Assembly (NCBI GenBank): GCA_900769985.1
Contig: CAAGIS010000204.1
Span: 1 to 41,587, forward strand
DNA: 41,587 nucleotides
Origin: Spirochaetia bacterium
GTDB taxonomy: Bacteria > Spirochaetota > Spirochaetia > Treponematales > Treponemataceae
Direction of reading: 5' to 3'
Every line of letters starts with the position of its first letter. Position 1 is the first letter of the stretch. Below, piece by piece: positions 22,024 through 31,100 of this stretch. The translations under genes were made by a program, and so were the position numbers. The notes beneath the pieces are model-generated. The model made no database searches. It was not told where the DNA came from and saw only the letters and a program-made list of their open reading frames with translations.

Positions 22024-22258
22024 AAGGAGTGCTTTAAACGAATTTAAATTCGGTGCACTTCCGTAAAAGGAGAAGGCAGACCCGGTGCAAAAGCACGAAA
22101 TGGAACGCTGACACGGACGGGCGGACGCTTCTTGCATGGCTAGAGTTGTAATTTATCTTTAGTTTCATGCCCTTTCCGTTATGTGGTATGGAGGTAAAAA
22201 TTACATATATACCAGCAAAGGCGTATAATATCATGCAGCGTTTTTTTTATTTTTAAAT
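22024..22258 (+). ncRNA. Structured 3' part of the DGR RNA (spacer between TR and RT)
   Basis: This 235-bp stretch without a gene separates TR from the RT gene, the place of the spacer needed for cDNA priming in the Bordetella system. Structure is visible. GGAGTGC (22026-22032) pairs with GCACTTCC (22055-22062) around the perfect palindrome at 22039-22052. GTGC-AAAA-GCAC is at 22085-22096. A nested pair has TGTAATTT (22147-22154) with AAATTACA (22198-22205), enclosing CATGCC (22166-22171) with GGTATG (22185-22190). The part 22075-22140 is clearly richer in G and C than the surroundings. The exact RNA ends are unknown. Confidence 0.7.
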
Positions 22259-23392
22259 ATGAACAGCAAAGACCGCAAAGAATATCGTTATAAACGCAGA
22301 AAACAAAAGAGAATTGAATCAAAAATCAAAAAAGTTCAGGAAAATTCTTTTCAAACTCTTTTAAATCCGGAAACTCTTATAAGAGCTTTTAAGAAAACAA
22401 AATTAAATGTCGGATGGAAATATTCAGTTCAGCTTTTTGAATCAAGGCTTCTTGTAAATATTTTTGAATTAATCCAAAAACTTCGCAACGGAGAAAGCGT
22501 TTCAAAAGGTTTTGTTTGTTTTAAAAGAAACGAACGCGGGAAAACGAGAGATATAAAAAGCGTTCATATATCAGAGCGTGTAGTCCAGAGGGCATTTTGC
22601 GATAACATTCTGAACCCGATCCTTTTCCCGTCTGTAATTTACGATTCATCTGCAAGCCAAAAAGGAAAAGGTGTTTACTTCGCACGAAAAAGGCTTGTAG
22701 AACATTTAAGACGATTTTATGTTAAAAACGGAAATTCCGGCTATGTCCTTGCAGTTGACTTTTCAAAATATTTTGAAAATATTGACCATCCGGTTTTATA
22801 TGAAAAACTTGAAAAGTTTTTTCTCGAACCCGAAGCAATAAAATGTATTCATTATTTTGTAGACTGTTTCGGTGAAAAATCTTTAGGGCTCGGCTCTCAG
22901 ATTAGTCAGGTTCTTGCCGTTATTTATTTATGCAAAATTGACCATTATATTAAAGAGGTTTTAAAAATCAAATATTACGGAAGATATATGGACGACTGTT
23001 ATATCATAACAAAAACAAAAGAAGAATTGAATTTTGTACTTTCAAAACTGAAAGAGCTTTGTGCAGAAGACAAGATTATTTTAAATTCTAAAAAAACTCG
23101 CATTTATCGGACTTATGATTATTTTCCGTTTTTAAAAGGACTTTATAAAATTCTTCCGTCCGGAAAAATTATCAGGAAAGTTCATAAGTCAAAAATTAAA
23201 AGGGAAAAACAGAAGCTTAAAAAACTGCATAATCTCCGCGTTTCTGAAAAGGAAATTCGGAAAAATCTTGTTTCCTGGAAAGGCGGCTTAAAAGGATTTA
23301 ATGCCTGGCATTCGCTTAAAGGCATTTATAAATACAATCAAAAATTAAATCAAGGAGCTGAAAATGATTTATCTCTGGAACAAAAACGGTGA
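22259..23392 (+). CDS. DGR reverse transcriptase
   Basis: The 377-residue reverse transcriptase has motif A in VLAVDFSKYFENID (D167) and the catalytic YMDD at 243-246. Motif 4 reads LGSQISQ (211-217). The LGxxxSQ form, in place of the usual QG, marks DGR enzymes and correlates with misincorporation at template adenines. It copies TR RNA into mutated cDNA that replaces VR. The N-terminus is very basic. There is no Shine-Dalgarno sequence before the ATG (only T/A-rich sequence), so translation is probably weak. The end overlaps the next gene by 29 bp. Confidence 0.95.
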   Translation: MNSKDRKEYRYKRRKQKRIESKIKKVQENSFQTLLNPETLIRAFKKTKLNVGWKYSVQLFESRLLVNIFELIQKLRNGESVSKGFVCFKRNERGKTRDIKSVHISERVVQRAFCDNILNPILFPSVIYDSSASQKGKGVYFARKRLVEHLRRFYVKNGNSGYVLAVDFSKYFENIDHPVLYEKLEKFFLEPEAIKCIHYFVDCFGEKSLGLGSQISQVLAVIYLCKIDHYIKEVLKIKYYGRYMDDCYIITKTKEELNFVLSKLKELCAEDKIILNSKKTRIYRTYDYFPFLKGLYKILPSGKIIRKVHKSKIKREKQKLKKLHNLRVSEKEIRKNLVSWKGGLKGFNAWHSLKGIYKYNQKLNQGAENDLSLEQKR

Positions 23393-23726
23393 AGCTGTTT
23401 TTTACGGAACACTTGAAGGCGCAAAAATTGACGGTTTCGAAAATCCTGATCTAACAGTTGAAGAAAGAGTTTTTGAAGAAGCTGAAGGTTTGGTTCGGAT
23501 TATAGACGGCGAATTCTTTTTTGGAAAAACCGAAAAAGAAAAAGCTGAAGAACGAAAGCTTTCAAGAAAATTTGAAATCGAAAAGGAACTAGAGAAAATT
23601 GACTTTCAGTCAGTACGTTCCGTAAGGGCTATTTCTTCCGGAAACCAGACGGACGCAGACATTCAAAAACTTTCAGAACTTGAAGAAAAAGCTGAAAGTC
23701 TCCGGAAAGAGTTAAAGTCACTTTAA
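23364..23726 (+). CDS. Tail fibre assembly/chaperone-like protein
   Basis: The 120-residue protein starts MIYLWNKNGEAVFYG inside the RT 3' end, with AGGAG upstream. Its C-terminal half (LEKIDFQSVRSVRAISSGNQ, TDADIQKLSELEEKAESL) matches the C-terminal pattern of small proteins encoded after tail fibre genes: a helix, an SVR(S/A)xRAI motif, then TDAD and a coiled coil. These act as fibre assembly chaperones or fibre-associated proteins. It may assist folding of the variable protein. It is the last recognisable phage gene in the window. Confidence 0.6.
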   Translation: MIYLWNKNGEAVFYGTLEGAKIDGFENPDLTVEERVFEEAEGLVRIIDGEFFFGKTEKEKAEERKLSRKFEIEKELEKIDFQSVRSVRAISSGNQTDADIQKLSELEEKAESLRKELKSL

Positions 23727-23728
23727 TT

Positions 23729-24973
23729 TTATCCGGCTTTGTAAAAGTTTTCGTGTCCGTCCGAAAGAAAATACCTTCTTATCAAGTCTTTTTCAACTTT
23801 CGGCATTGAATCCGAAATGGTATCCTGCAGAGGCTCACAGAGTTCTACGGGATACCATTTTTCATTATAATAAATTTTAAGCCCGAAGCGTTCGTTTAAA
23901 CAAAGCGTTACAGTTTTATGCGGAAGGGAGCATTTAAACTTTTCGCCATGATAAACAAAAGTTCCGTCTGCCTTGACTTTATGCTCGCTTTTCACGCTGA
24001 AAATAAAATCTTCGTTAACTTCTTCAGCGTGCCATGCTTTTTCTTCGCTCGCAGCCTCAATAGAAAACAGTTCAGACAGTTCATTTGCATAATCTTTTAA
24101 AAATTCGTTTGCTTTTTCGATTGTATTGATTTTATAATATCTGAATATATACGGAAGCCTCCCTTGCAAAGTCTGCCATAACCGCTCGATTCTTCCTTTC
24201 GCTTCTGGAGAAAGGGCATAAATCAAATTTATTTTCAAATCTTTGCATGTTTTTTGAAATTGCGTTTCGCTTTGGCTTATTCCTGCAAGCTGTTCTTGAA
24301 TGGAGACTTTATCTCGTCCTTTTTTTGTTGTGCAGAAAATTGCACTTCTATCAAGGTAGGCGCTTTTAGGATCTCCTCCGAACCTTTTGCGTGAGCTTCT
24401 TAAAATTTCATTGTAACCCAAAAGACATTCATTTTCGCACATATAAAAAGCGGTCGGTTTATGAGTTGCATCATCGATCCCTCCGTGAATAACAGTTTTA
24501 GTTCCGTTCATAAACCAGTCGTGCTTTGAACCGTCCATCTGAACGAGTTCGCCTTCTCGTTCCCTTTCTTTGCGTGGCAGGTGCTTTTTCTTTTCTTTTT
24601 TCGGCTTGTGGGCTTTCGGCGACATTATTCCGGCATCATTCAGAATTTTAGTAACGCTCGTGTACGATATTTCAATTTTTAATTCTTTTTTAACGAATTC
24701 AAGAAAGATTTGATAAGGTGCACCGCTCCAACAATTTTTATAAAAATCGATTATTCTCTTTTTATCCTGGTCTGAAATTTCGGGATTATGCGAAGGCTTC
24801 CCGGTATTTGCGTGAACAAAGATTTTCTTTCCGTCTTTTAAATAACGATTTTTTAATCTCCACACAGATACAGAAGAAATTCCGATTTTTTTAGCACACT
24901 CCGCCCTTGATATAATACTTTGGGCATAAAGAGGAATGTAAGTTATTTTTTTAAATTGTAAGTCGGTTCTCAC
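23729..24973 (-). CDS. DDE transposase, ISNCY/rve-type
   Basis: The 414-residue protein starts from a GTG. An N-terminal helix-turn-helix (ISRAECAKKIGISSVSVWRL, about 21-40) and a second one (YTSVTKILNDAGI) precede an RNase H-like integrase core: D147 in VQMDGS, D208 in SAYLDRS, E263 in EAKGRIERLW. The spacing and SPEAKGRIERLW motif fit ISNCY/IS1202-like transposases. A beta-barrel-like C-terminal domain follows. The stop is only 2 bp from the stop of the convergent phage gene. I found no convincing terminal inverted repeats on either side, so the element limits are undefined. No frameshift is present, so the gene looks intact. Confidence 0.82.
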   Translation of the reverse strand: MRTDLQFKKITYIPLYAQSIISRAECAKKIGISSVSVWRLKNRYLKDGKKIFVHANTGKPSHNPEISDQDKKRIIDFYKNCWSGAPYQIFLEFVKKELKIEISYTSVTKILNDAGIMSPKAHKPKKEKKKHLPRKEREREGELVQMDGSKHDWFMNGTKTVIHGGIDDATHKPTAFYMCENECLLGYNEILRSSRKRFGGDPKSAYLDRSAIFCTTKKGRDKVSIQEQLAGISQSETQFQKTCKDLKINLIYALSPEAKGRIERLWQTLQGRLPYIFRYYKINTIEKANEFLKDYANELSELFSIEAASEEKAWHAEEVNEDFIFSVKSEHKVKADGTFVYHGEKFKCSLPHKTVTLCLNERFGLKIYYNEKWYPVELCEPLQDTISDSMPKVEKDLIRRYFLSDGHENFYKAG

Positions 24974-25071
24974 ATTTTAGAAATCGGAACATTAAAAATA
25001 AAATTTAGATTTTTTTTGTTACTTTTTAAAAAACGGTTGACATAGAAAGTTATAAAAAAAATCAAGGAATT

Positions 25072-25599
25072 TTAGCCGACTTTTCCGTTTTTATAAATTT
25101 CTACCGTAAGGAATTTCCCGTCTGAACCGATTTTTTTCCCGTCAAGTTCAACAAAACCGTCTTTTGTGTAAAGTTCCATTTCAAAAAATGTATCTGGCTT
25201 TACATAACACAATTTTTCTTCCGGCGGCAAAAACCCTTCAGGTTCAAGAACAGTTCCAGCAGGAAATTGAGGTGCAAAAATCACTTCACAGGTTTCTTCT
25301 GATACATTCGGATCGCTTGCAGCCAAAAGCATTCCGTTGCTTCTTATTCCACGAAAATTTGCAGGCTTTAAATTGTACACAAGGACAATATTTTTATGCA
25401 AAAGTTCTTCCGGCTTATAAAACGGAACAATTGAACTTACAATCTGACGAGGCTCTTCTTCGTTTGTATTTAAAGTAAGAACATATAAAAAACTTCCGCC
25501 CGGATGCACCGAAACATCAATGATTTCTGCAACTTTTAGAATTACGCGCTTACTGAACCTTTCTGCACACGGGAGCTTATCGATTTCTGCTATATCCAT
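25072..25599 (-). CDS. tRNA-binding OB-fold protein (MetRS C-terminal-like)
   Basis: The 175-residue protein contains the EMAP/tRNA-binding OB fold at about residues 18-120: ILKVAEIIDVSVHPGGSFLY, then a strand-rich part, NIVLVYNLKPANFRGIRSNG and MLLAASD. This is the domain found as stand-alone Trbp111 and at the C-terminus of methionyl- or phenylalanyl-tRNA synthetases. A C-terminal extension of about 50 residues (from FLPPEEKLCYV) is unassigned. It is likely an auxiliary tRNA-binding factor. The start is supported by a nearby A/G-rich site (GGAAAGC) on the minus strand. It is the host gene nearest the prophage and lies downstream of the HD-GYP-like gene by 19 bp. Confidence 0.82.
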   Translation of the reverse strand: MDIAEIDKLPCAERFSKRVILKVAEIIDVSVHPGGSFLYVLTLNTNEEEPRQIVSSIVPFYKPEELLHKNIVLVYNLKPANFRGIRSNGMLLAASDPNVSEETCEVIFAPQFPAGTVLEPEGFLPPEEKLCYVKPDTFFEMELYTKDGFVELDGKKIGSDGKFLTVEIYKNGKVG

Positions 25600-25618
25600 T
25601 TTAGCTTTCCTAAATAAA

Positions 25619-27052
25619 TTAAATAATATCTGCCAAAACTTTAATTACATCAGGATCGTAAATATTCGACTGACTTTCAAGCTTTTCAAGTGCAGAATCT
25701 TTATCAAGACCGCCGCGATAACTTCTTTTGCTTGAAAGAGCAACATAAGAATCAACAACTCTGATAATGCGTGCAATTTCCGGGATTGCCTCTCCTTTTA
25801 AGCCTTCAGGATTTCCAGAACCGTCCATATTTTCGTGGTGATATTTTGCAGCATTGATGAAAACATCCCAGTATTTTTTTGGAACAAACTGAATATAATC
25901 TTCTGCAAGGTCGATGTGACGCTGCAAAGATTTTCTCTGTTCTTCAGTCAAATTTTCAGAAGTTAAAAGTTCTTCGTCAATTCCTAAGAATCCGGCATCG
26001 TAAACCATAGATGCACAGAAATAAATCATTGCCGTGCTCTGCGGAAGACCAAGTTTCATTGCAATTTTATATACAAGTTCACTTACATTCTTTGAATTAT
26101 TTTTTCGTCCTGTAGTCTGGTCGATTTTTGCACCTAAATCTTCACATTTTGAAGCAAGTTCACGAAGAGCTTCTTTTTCTTCAGGTGTCTGTTCAGGTTC
26201 TGGAAGCGATTCCTGACCCCATCTTGAACTTCCTGCAAGTTTCAATCCACCGTCATTGTTGTAAAGTTCAGTGATTCCGCCTATCATAAGCTGATTTGTC
26301 TGACTTTGATTCTGTGCAAGAAGTTTAAATGCCTCGGCATACTGCTGCTGCTGAATCTGATTCTGTCTTGATGCCCTGTGAACGAGCCAGATTATCATCA
26401 TGATAAAAAGCACAATCACGACAAGAATTATAATTACAATTACAACGATTTTACCGATTCCGCTCATAAAAGCATTTGTAGTTTTTTCCTGAGATTCAGT
26501 CATTTTCTGAAGGCTTTCATTTAACTGCTCATTTGACTGCTTTGAAGTTTCGATAAAATCTGAAATTTTTTCTTCGGTTTTTTGTGCGTTCTGCGTGAAA
26601 GTATCGAGCATCTTCTGATTGTCTTCTGACTGCTTTTTCAACTGTGCATCACGCTTGTCTTCTTTTTTCTGAAGTTCCTGAGCCTCAATCTGCTGAACAA
26701 GTTTTCGAAGCGTATTTGAATTTACTTCCGGGAATTTTTCAAGATTATTCTTTACATCGATAAATTTATCGTTTGAATATTTGTTTTTTATCTCTTTTAA
26801 ATACGCCGTGTATATTGAACGCGCAAGCATGATTAAATTTGCTTCAAAATCTATGTCATTTGCCTGTGCAATAGTCATACTTCCGTTGATATTTTTGTAT
26901 GCCTCAGATAAATTTCCTTCGTCGTAAGCATTGTTGGCCTGATTCAAATATTTTTCAACAAGTGCAAAAGTCATGTCTGTCTGTGAAAAAACATTGAACA
27001 CTGCAAGAAATCCGATTAATAAACATGTAATAAATTTTCTATTTCGCAACAT
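25619..27052 (-). CDS. Membrane protein with degenerate HD-GYP domain
   Basis: GGAG stands 6 nt before the ATG at 27052, so that start is preferred over a TTG at 27064; the product is 477 residues. It has an N-terminal signal peptide (LRNRKFITCLLIGFLAVFNV), helical TPR-like and coiled-coil segments, a membrane span at about 202-225, and a C-terminal HD-GYP-type domain. In that domain the HD pair is Tyr-Asp (MVYDAG, about 351-352) and GYP is changed to NPE in ENMDGSGNPEGL. YHHE, ARIIRVVDSY and RSYRGG are kept. Loss of the metal-binding His suggests a c-di-GMP sensor or inactive phosphodiesterase rather than an enzyme. The gene overlaps the upstream one by 14 bp. Confidence 0.78.
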   Translation of the reverse strand: MLRNRKFITCLLIGFLAVFNVFSQTDMTFALVEKYLNQANNAYDEGNLSEAYKNINGSMTIAQANDIDFEANLIMLARSIYTAYLKEIKNKYSNDKFIDVKNNLEKFPEVNSNTLRKLVQQIEAQELQKKEDKRDAQLKKQSEDNQKMLDTFTQNAQKTEEKISDFIETSKQSNEQLNESLQKMTESQEKTTNAFMSGIGKIVVIVIIILVVIVLFIMMIIWLVHRASRQNQIQQQQYAEAFKLLAQNQSQTNQLMIGGITELYNNDGGLKLAGSSRWGQESLPEPEQTPEEKEALRELASKCEDLGAKIDQTTGRKNNSKNVSELVYKIAMKLGLPQSTAMIYFCASMVYDAGFLGIDEELLTSENLTEEQRKSLQRHIDLAEDYIQFVPKKYWDVFINAAKYHHENMDGSGNPEGLKGEAIPEIARIIRVVDSYVALSSKRSYRGGLDKDSALEKLESQSNIYDPDVIKVLADII

Positions 27053-28151
27053 TTTCAACTCCAAATGCTAAAACTAAGCCGGCACGATTTTCTACACTTT
27101 CTGTTTTAAGTAACAAAGTATCTTTTACCCCGATATTAAATGAAAGTTTAATTGTATCCATTTCCATAATCGGAATTCCAAAATTTAATTCCGCTTTCAT
27201 GGCTGCATTAAGATTCTCGTAAGCCAGATGTCCTAAATAATAATCAAAATAGCCTGAAAAATCAATTTCTCCGAGTTTTACTTTATTAAATCCAATTCCA
27301 AGTGCCGGACTAAAAATATTATCCTGCAAAATACTTGTATTAGTTTTTCCCATTTTGAAATTAAACAGAGAAGCAAAACCAAGCCTGAATAAAAAGTTTC
27401 CGTTTAATCCCGTAAAACCAATTTCCGGAACGACAGACAAATCCATTAAAAGCGTATCATCGCCATTTGTAAAAGGAAGCATAATTACATCAAGACTCGT
27501 GTCGATTCCTACAACAAATTTATTAAGATAGTAATCGTAAATGAAATTGCCTGAAATTCCATATCTGAAAGAATTATAATCGCCGGAAGATTCAGTTACA
27601 AAAACAGCATTTGCCATTCCGAACATCGCTTTCCAGTTTTGTGCAGAGTAACGCTCATTTTTTGATGCTACAAAGACATCTGTTCCTTCAGCATTTTTCA
27701 CAGTTTTATATTCTTTTATGGCAACAACTTTCTTTTTTTCTTTTTCAGCTTCCAATGCAGCCGCTTCTTTTTCTGAACGCGCTTTATCTTCGGCTTCTTT
27801 TAACTTTTGCTGTTCCAAAGCGGCAGCAATCACAGAATACATTTCAACTGCTTCAGCATTGTCAAGATTATTATCGATGACAATCAAATTTGACTGAAGG
27901 GCAAAATCGTATTCTTTGTCGAGAACAAGACGCCTGATTTTCTTCATTGTGTAATTTTCAAGAAGATAATAATTTGCATCTTCATTGTTGTTGCTTAAAA
28001 CTGCGTCTAATTCCCTGTCTGATTTATCAGAAAACGCTCCATCAATCTGTTTATACAGTTCAACAATGTAAACATCAATAGCAAAAACTTTCTGAACTGA
28101 ACAAACAGACAAGACAATTCCGACTAAAAACGTAAATAATTTTCTTTTCAC
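27039..28151 (-). CDS. Exported protein with C-terminal beta-barrel-like domain
   Basis: GGAG 6 nt upstream supports a GTG start at 28151 rather than a TTG further upstream; the product is 370 residues. It begins MKRKLFTFLVGIVLSVCSV with a signal peptide cut near VFA-ID. Residues about 20-105 are helical. A highly charged coiled coil (QKLKEAEDKARSEKEAAALE) follows. The C-terminal 200 residues alternate like an outer-membrane beta-barrel (FRYGISGNFIYDYYLNKF, FLFRLGFASLFNFKMG). No family is recognised. Close spacing with the genes on both sides suggests one operon with the giant Ig-repeat protein and the HD-GYP-like protein. Confidence 0.68.
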   Translation of the reverse strand: MKRKLFTFLVGIVLSVCSVQKVFAIDVYIVELYKQIDGAFSDKSDRELDAVLSNNNEDANYYLLENYTMKKIRRLVLDKEYDFALQSNLIVIDNNLDNAEAVEMYSVIAAALEQQKLKEAEDKARSEKEAAALEAEKEKKKVVAIKEYKTVKNAEGTDVFVASKNERYSAQNWKAMFGMANAVFVTESSGDYNSFRYGISGNFIYDYYLNKFVVGIDTSLDVIMLPFTNGDDTLLMDLSVVPEIGFTGLNGNFLFRLGFASLFNFKMGKTNTSILQDNIFSPALGIGFNKVKLGEIDFSGYFDYYLGHLAYENLNAAMKAELNFGIPIMEMDTIKLSFNIGVKDTLLLKTESVENRAGLVLAFGVENVAK

Positions 28152-28165
28152 ATTTAACTCCAAAA

Positions 28166-31100
28166 TTAGAACACATTTAACCTTATACCTTCAGAAATCT
28201 GAGGAACAAGATTCTTAATATCAACGCCATTTGATGAAACATCAGTTGGAATGAACCAAAGCGATGCTTCTGTATAGAATGAGAATGCACTGAACATTTT
28301 CATCTTCTTGAATGTAAACTTCGGAAGCTCTAACTGAAGAAGCAGGGCAGACAAAATCTGCGGTTTTCCAGAATTTGTTTCGTTGAAATATGTAAAGTTT
28401 GCACCGACTGCAACGCTCGCTGAAACAATTTCCCAGTCACGACCAAAGAAGAAGCTGAACGGAATCGATGCAACATTTGCAAGAATTTTGATTCCCATTA
28501 CATTGTCTCCACCGTAACGAGTCTGAGTCTGGCTGAAGAGATTTCTCTGAGCCTGCGTAAACTGCCCCCACTGGAACTGAAGTTTTACATTGTCGTCAAA
28601 GAATGTAAGTCCTGCACCAATATCGAACAAAGTTGCTCCCCAGAACTTCCAGTCCAAATAAAGCCCCTGAATAAACTTCGGAACTTCATAAGAAGATTTG
28701 TCGCCTTTTCGAAGACTCAATTTTACTTCTTTTAGACCGATTTTATCGCTTGAAAGACCTGAGAACGCAAGTTCCTGATTGTACTTTCCGCCTTCACTAG
28801 GTGAAATAAGCTTGATGTTCGGTGCCGTGTTATCAATCTGAATAATCGTTCTTTCGATGGCTGTTTCGCCGTTTTTCATTGTCGCACGAACGAGCATAAA
28901 GTGATAACCTTCTTTCAAGTCAAAATTTTCAACCTGATACATCCATTTTTCTTTCTTTGAAATCTGTTCAAAAGTTTTTCCATTATCGAAACTGATTTCA
29001 ACTTTATCTACAGTTTTTTGAGCAATTCTTTCTTTGTCTTCTTTTGAGGCTTTTTTAGTTTTTGAAAGAAGAAGTTCATCTTCATCTAAAGAATATCCTC
29101 CGTGTCCGCGGATAAACGGTCTTTCAATCGCAAAATCACCGTAGTCAAAATTGTCGATTGTTACCCAAGGTCCTACAGAAGAATAATCGATTGTCTGTTC
29201 GCGAGACTTTATTACGCTTCCACCTTCAACCCGAACATCAACACGGTATTTATGAACTCCAGTAGTAATCAACTCCGGCGTAAGATTGAACTTAAAGTAT
29301 CCTGTTGAATGAAGTGTTGTATCTGTAACATATTTATCGTCGATGTAAAGAGAAACAGTTTCAACAGGTTTATCTGCGTTTACTTCACCGTAAATATTGA
29401 AAATTCCGTTTTTGTGTTCGCCGTTTAACGGATAAAGAAGATTAATCGCCGCAAGTGCCTTATTTTTATCGAGGCGGATGTTTCGGCTTACATGAGTTGC
29501 GTTTCCAGCCTTGTCAAGAGCAGTTAATTCAAGATTGTAAACTCCGTTTTCTAATGATGACAAATCGATAACCTGAGTGATGATGTTATCTTTTTTAAAC
29601 GGAATTTTTGACATTTTTGAACTGATTGGCTTATTATCAAAACTTCTTACGCTTACATACAAATCCGTAACATTAACATTGTCAAATACATTTCCACTGA
29701 AGAAAACAGGTCCTACAGTTGAAGAATAATCAAGTGGAAGTTCAAGCGCCATTTCAGGAGATTCATTGTCGATATTAATCAAACTTGAATAAAGCCCTTC
29801 GATTCCATATTTATCAATAACTTTCAAGAATACAACCTGAGTTCCATTTGGAATTGAATGAGTGTCAAAAGTATAACTCCAGTTTGTAGTTCCGACCGCA
29901 TCGTTATAACTGTTTCCGTTGTCAAGCGAAACAAGAACTTTTTCGATTCCGTTTTTATCTGAAGCAACACCCCGAACTGTAATTACATCTTTTACAGCGA
30001 TATCGATTGAAGGAGAATCAACTGAACCTTTAGGCTCTTCTGTTGAAACCTTGAATTTACGCTCTTCGATATTTCCTTTAACTCCGTTGATATCTACAGC
30101 GTAAACATTGATTATATGTTCATTATCCGTAAGAGTATCAAAATCAACATCGATTGCAAAACTTGTTCCCATTTCAGGAAGTTCTCGGTATTCGTTTTTG
30201 TCTATTCGCCAGAATATTTTACACGGGCCGTCATCATCACGCACAACTCCTGAAATCGTGAAATCCTTTGTAATAACTTCTTCATAAGTAGGAAGATGAA
30301 TTTCTACTCGCGGCAAATCTGATTCACTGTCGATGTTGAATTTCCAGGCTTCCATTACATTTCTGTTGTTAGAACCGTCAAGGAATTCAAACGACATTGC
30401 ATCGCTTATCGGTTTTTCAGCAGTTCCGATGTGAGTCATAAGATATTTTGAAGGTTCTACAGGAACACGGACAGTTTCTGCTTTTGCAACAGGCGGAGCG
30501 ATATAATTTGATTTTTCAAAACTTCCGTTGTCTGTTACTTTAAAGAGAATTGTCGTATCACCGTTTACGATATCTGAATCAGAAGGAAGAATTATTTCTG
30601 CATTTGGCGGCGTCGTATCTTTAAATGCGGCAGTCCTTGCATAACGAACCTGACCTGCCATGTCAAACACACGAACATCGATTTTTATAATTCCGTCTTC
30701 CGCCTGAGCGATGTCGGCCGTTGCACTGAATGTTGCACCCTGACTGTTCCTTTTACCGGCAAAATTCAAGTTTAACGGAATCCAAGTTTCCCCATTGTCG
30801 AGAGAATAATCTGCACTCTTGATTCCTGAAGGGTCCTGAGCCGTTCCTGAAATTTTTACAGATTTTCTAACCCACTGATTTAATTCTGGAGAAGAAATAT
30901 TTACTTCCGGTGCACCTGAGTCAACCATGAATTTTACTGCTTCAGAAGTGTGAGAAGCACCGTTTGCATCTGTTACCTTGAGAACGACATCTTCATAAGT
31001 TCCGTCTTTTTCACAAATAATAGAAATATTTTTTCCAGAAATATCAACAGAAAGTCCGTCTTTTGGATTTAAAAGATATGCGTTCTGAATAGGTCCTGGA

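Larger units (their letters stand above)
1..23726 (+). mobile_element. Siphophage (prophage) late region, left end outside window
   Basis: The block runs from an HNH endonuclease through terminase, head, tail and tip genes to a DGR and a fibre-assembly-like gene. Apart from two small minus-strand units, every gene is on the plus strand, with short gaps or ATGA/GTGA overlaps. Gene order matches HK97/lambda-like siphoviruses. Host-type genes, all on the other strand, start after the transposase at 23729-24973. No integrase, repressor or replication gene is present, so the early half lies upstream of the window. No attachment site could be identified because only one end is visible. Prophage status rather than a free phage genome is inferred from the adjoining chromosomal-type genes. 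Confidence 0.9.

Noticed and set aside
22259..23392. Reverse transcriptase as a retron or group II intron enzyme
   Set aside because: Motif 4 is LGxxxSQ, no maturase or HNH part is present, and TR/VR and avd are adjacent, which fixes it as a DGR enzyme.
25034..25055. Plus-strand promoter at TTGACATAG
   Set aside because: The only TATAAA-like box is 8 bp away and no plus-strand gene follows.
23690..25071. Terminal inverted repeats of the insertion element
   Set aside because: Short AT-rich similarities between the two sides are no better than chance; I cannot define the ends.
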